Assembly: GCA_020216895.1 (NCBI GenBank)
Contig: JAIWOM010000015.1
Span: 1 to 14,027 of the forward strand
Direction: 5' to 3'
Length of the DNA stretch: 14,027 bases
Source of the DNA: Microcella sp.
GTDB lineage: Bacteria; Actinomycetota; Actinomycetes; Actinomycetales; Microbacteriaceae
Below, in pieces: positions 13,945-14,027 of this stretch. Position 1 is the first letter of the stretch. Each line of letters starts with the position of its first letter. A program made the position numbers and the translations under genes. The notes beneath the pieces were generated by a model. That model was not told the DNA's origin and searched no databases. It saw only the letters and a list, made by a program, of their open reading frames with translations.

Positions 13945-14027
13945 ATGACCGCGTTCACACCCGCACCCGCCGACCGCACTCGCCCCGAGCTGCGCGGCAC
14001 GTTCGGCTTCGCGGCCAGCACGCACTG
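13945..14027 (+). CDS. Probable gamma-glutamyltransferase family protein (partial, N-terminus only)
   Basis: Only 27 codons are present before the window ends. Residues 13-27 read RPELRGTFGFAASTH, and the last two bases (TG) fit a following tryptophan; this resembles the N-terminus of actinobacterial gamma-glutamyltransferase-family proteins (R-P-x-L-x-G-T-F-G-x-x-A-S-T-H-W). There is no signal peptide in the visible part, so a cytoplasmic member of the family is likely. The ATG at 13945 is placed six bases after a -10-like box, TAGCGT. If the identification is right it is another enzyme acting on gamma-glutamyl bonds, but ychF separates it from the regulon and no operator copy precedes it. 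Confidence 0.5.
   Translation, partial: MTAFTPAPADRTRPELRGTFGFAASTH

Noticed and set aside
13855..14025. N-terminal extension of YchF upstream of the GTG
   Set aside because: The extension lacks homology, is Arg/Ala-rich, and covers the promoter and start of the divergent gene; YchF proteins begin right before the P-loop.

Overview
The DNA is very GC-rich, with dense gene packing, GTG and TTG starts beside ATG, strong GGAG ribosome sites on some genes and leaderless starts (a TANNNT box 6-8 bases before the start codon) on others. Together with the gene content this points to a high-GC actinobacterium, most likely Microbacteriaceae; the family assignment is inference.

Layout from left to right. 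(1) At 1-304, minus strand, a small protein with a sigma-region-4-like helix-turn-helix runs off the left edge through a 15-bp tandem repeat. (2) At 416-1903, minus, an APC-superfamily amino acid/amine permease. (3) At 2077-2889, plus, an acetoacetate-decarboxylase-like enzyme, divergent from the permease. (4) At 3002-4351, minus, a glutamine-synthetase-like gamma-glutamyl-amide synthetase, divergent from (5) a class I glutamine amidotransferase at 4449-5165. (6) At 5286-6527, minus, a cytochrome P450, divergent from (7) a MarR regulator at 6673-7173. (8) At 7262-11990, a tight plus-strand operon: HpaE-like aldehyde dehydrogenase, HpaD-type extradiol dioxygenase, fumarylacetoacetate-hydrolase-family enzyme, small P450-type ferredoxin and ferredoxin reductase. 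(9) From 12050 on come genes that look unrelated: a small acyltransferase, the conserved GTPase YchF (minus), and the first 27 codons of what is probably a gamma-glutamyltransferase.

The main result is that regions 2 to 8 look like one regulon. Six copies of an 18-bp inverted repeat, consensus TCGTTYGNNNNCRAAYGA, sit in front of every transcription unit: permease, decarboxylase-like gene, the synthetase/amidotransferase divergent promoter, P450, marR, and the dehydrogenase-dioxygenase operon. The MarR protein is the natural candidate for the factor that binds them. I saw no copy outside these promoters.

Read as a pathway (inference): the permease imports an amine or amino acid; the GS-like enzyme puts a gamma-glutamyl group on it; the P450, fed electrons by the ferredoxin and its reductase, oxidises it; the amidotransferase removes the glutamyl group; a catechol is cleaved in meta position by the HpaD-type dioxygenase; and the dehydrogenase, FAH-family enzyme and perhaps the ADC-like enzyme process the ring-fission product. 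The logic resembles bacterial aniline degradation (GS-like plus amidotransferase-like plus oxygenase plus meta cleavage), but with a P450 in place of a Rieske dioxygenase and a homoprotocatechuate-type lower pathway. No substrate can be read from the sequence. Later enzymes of the homoprotocatechuate route (isomerase HpaF, hydratase HpaH, aldolase HpaI) are not in the window.
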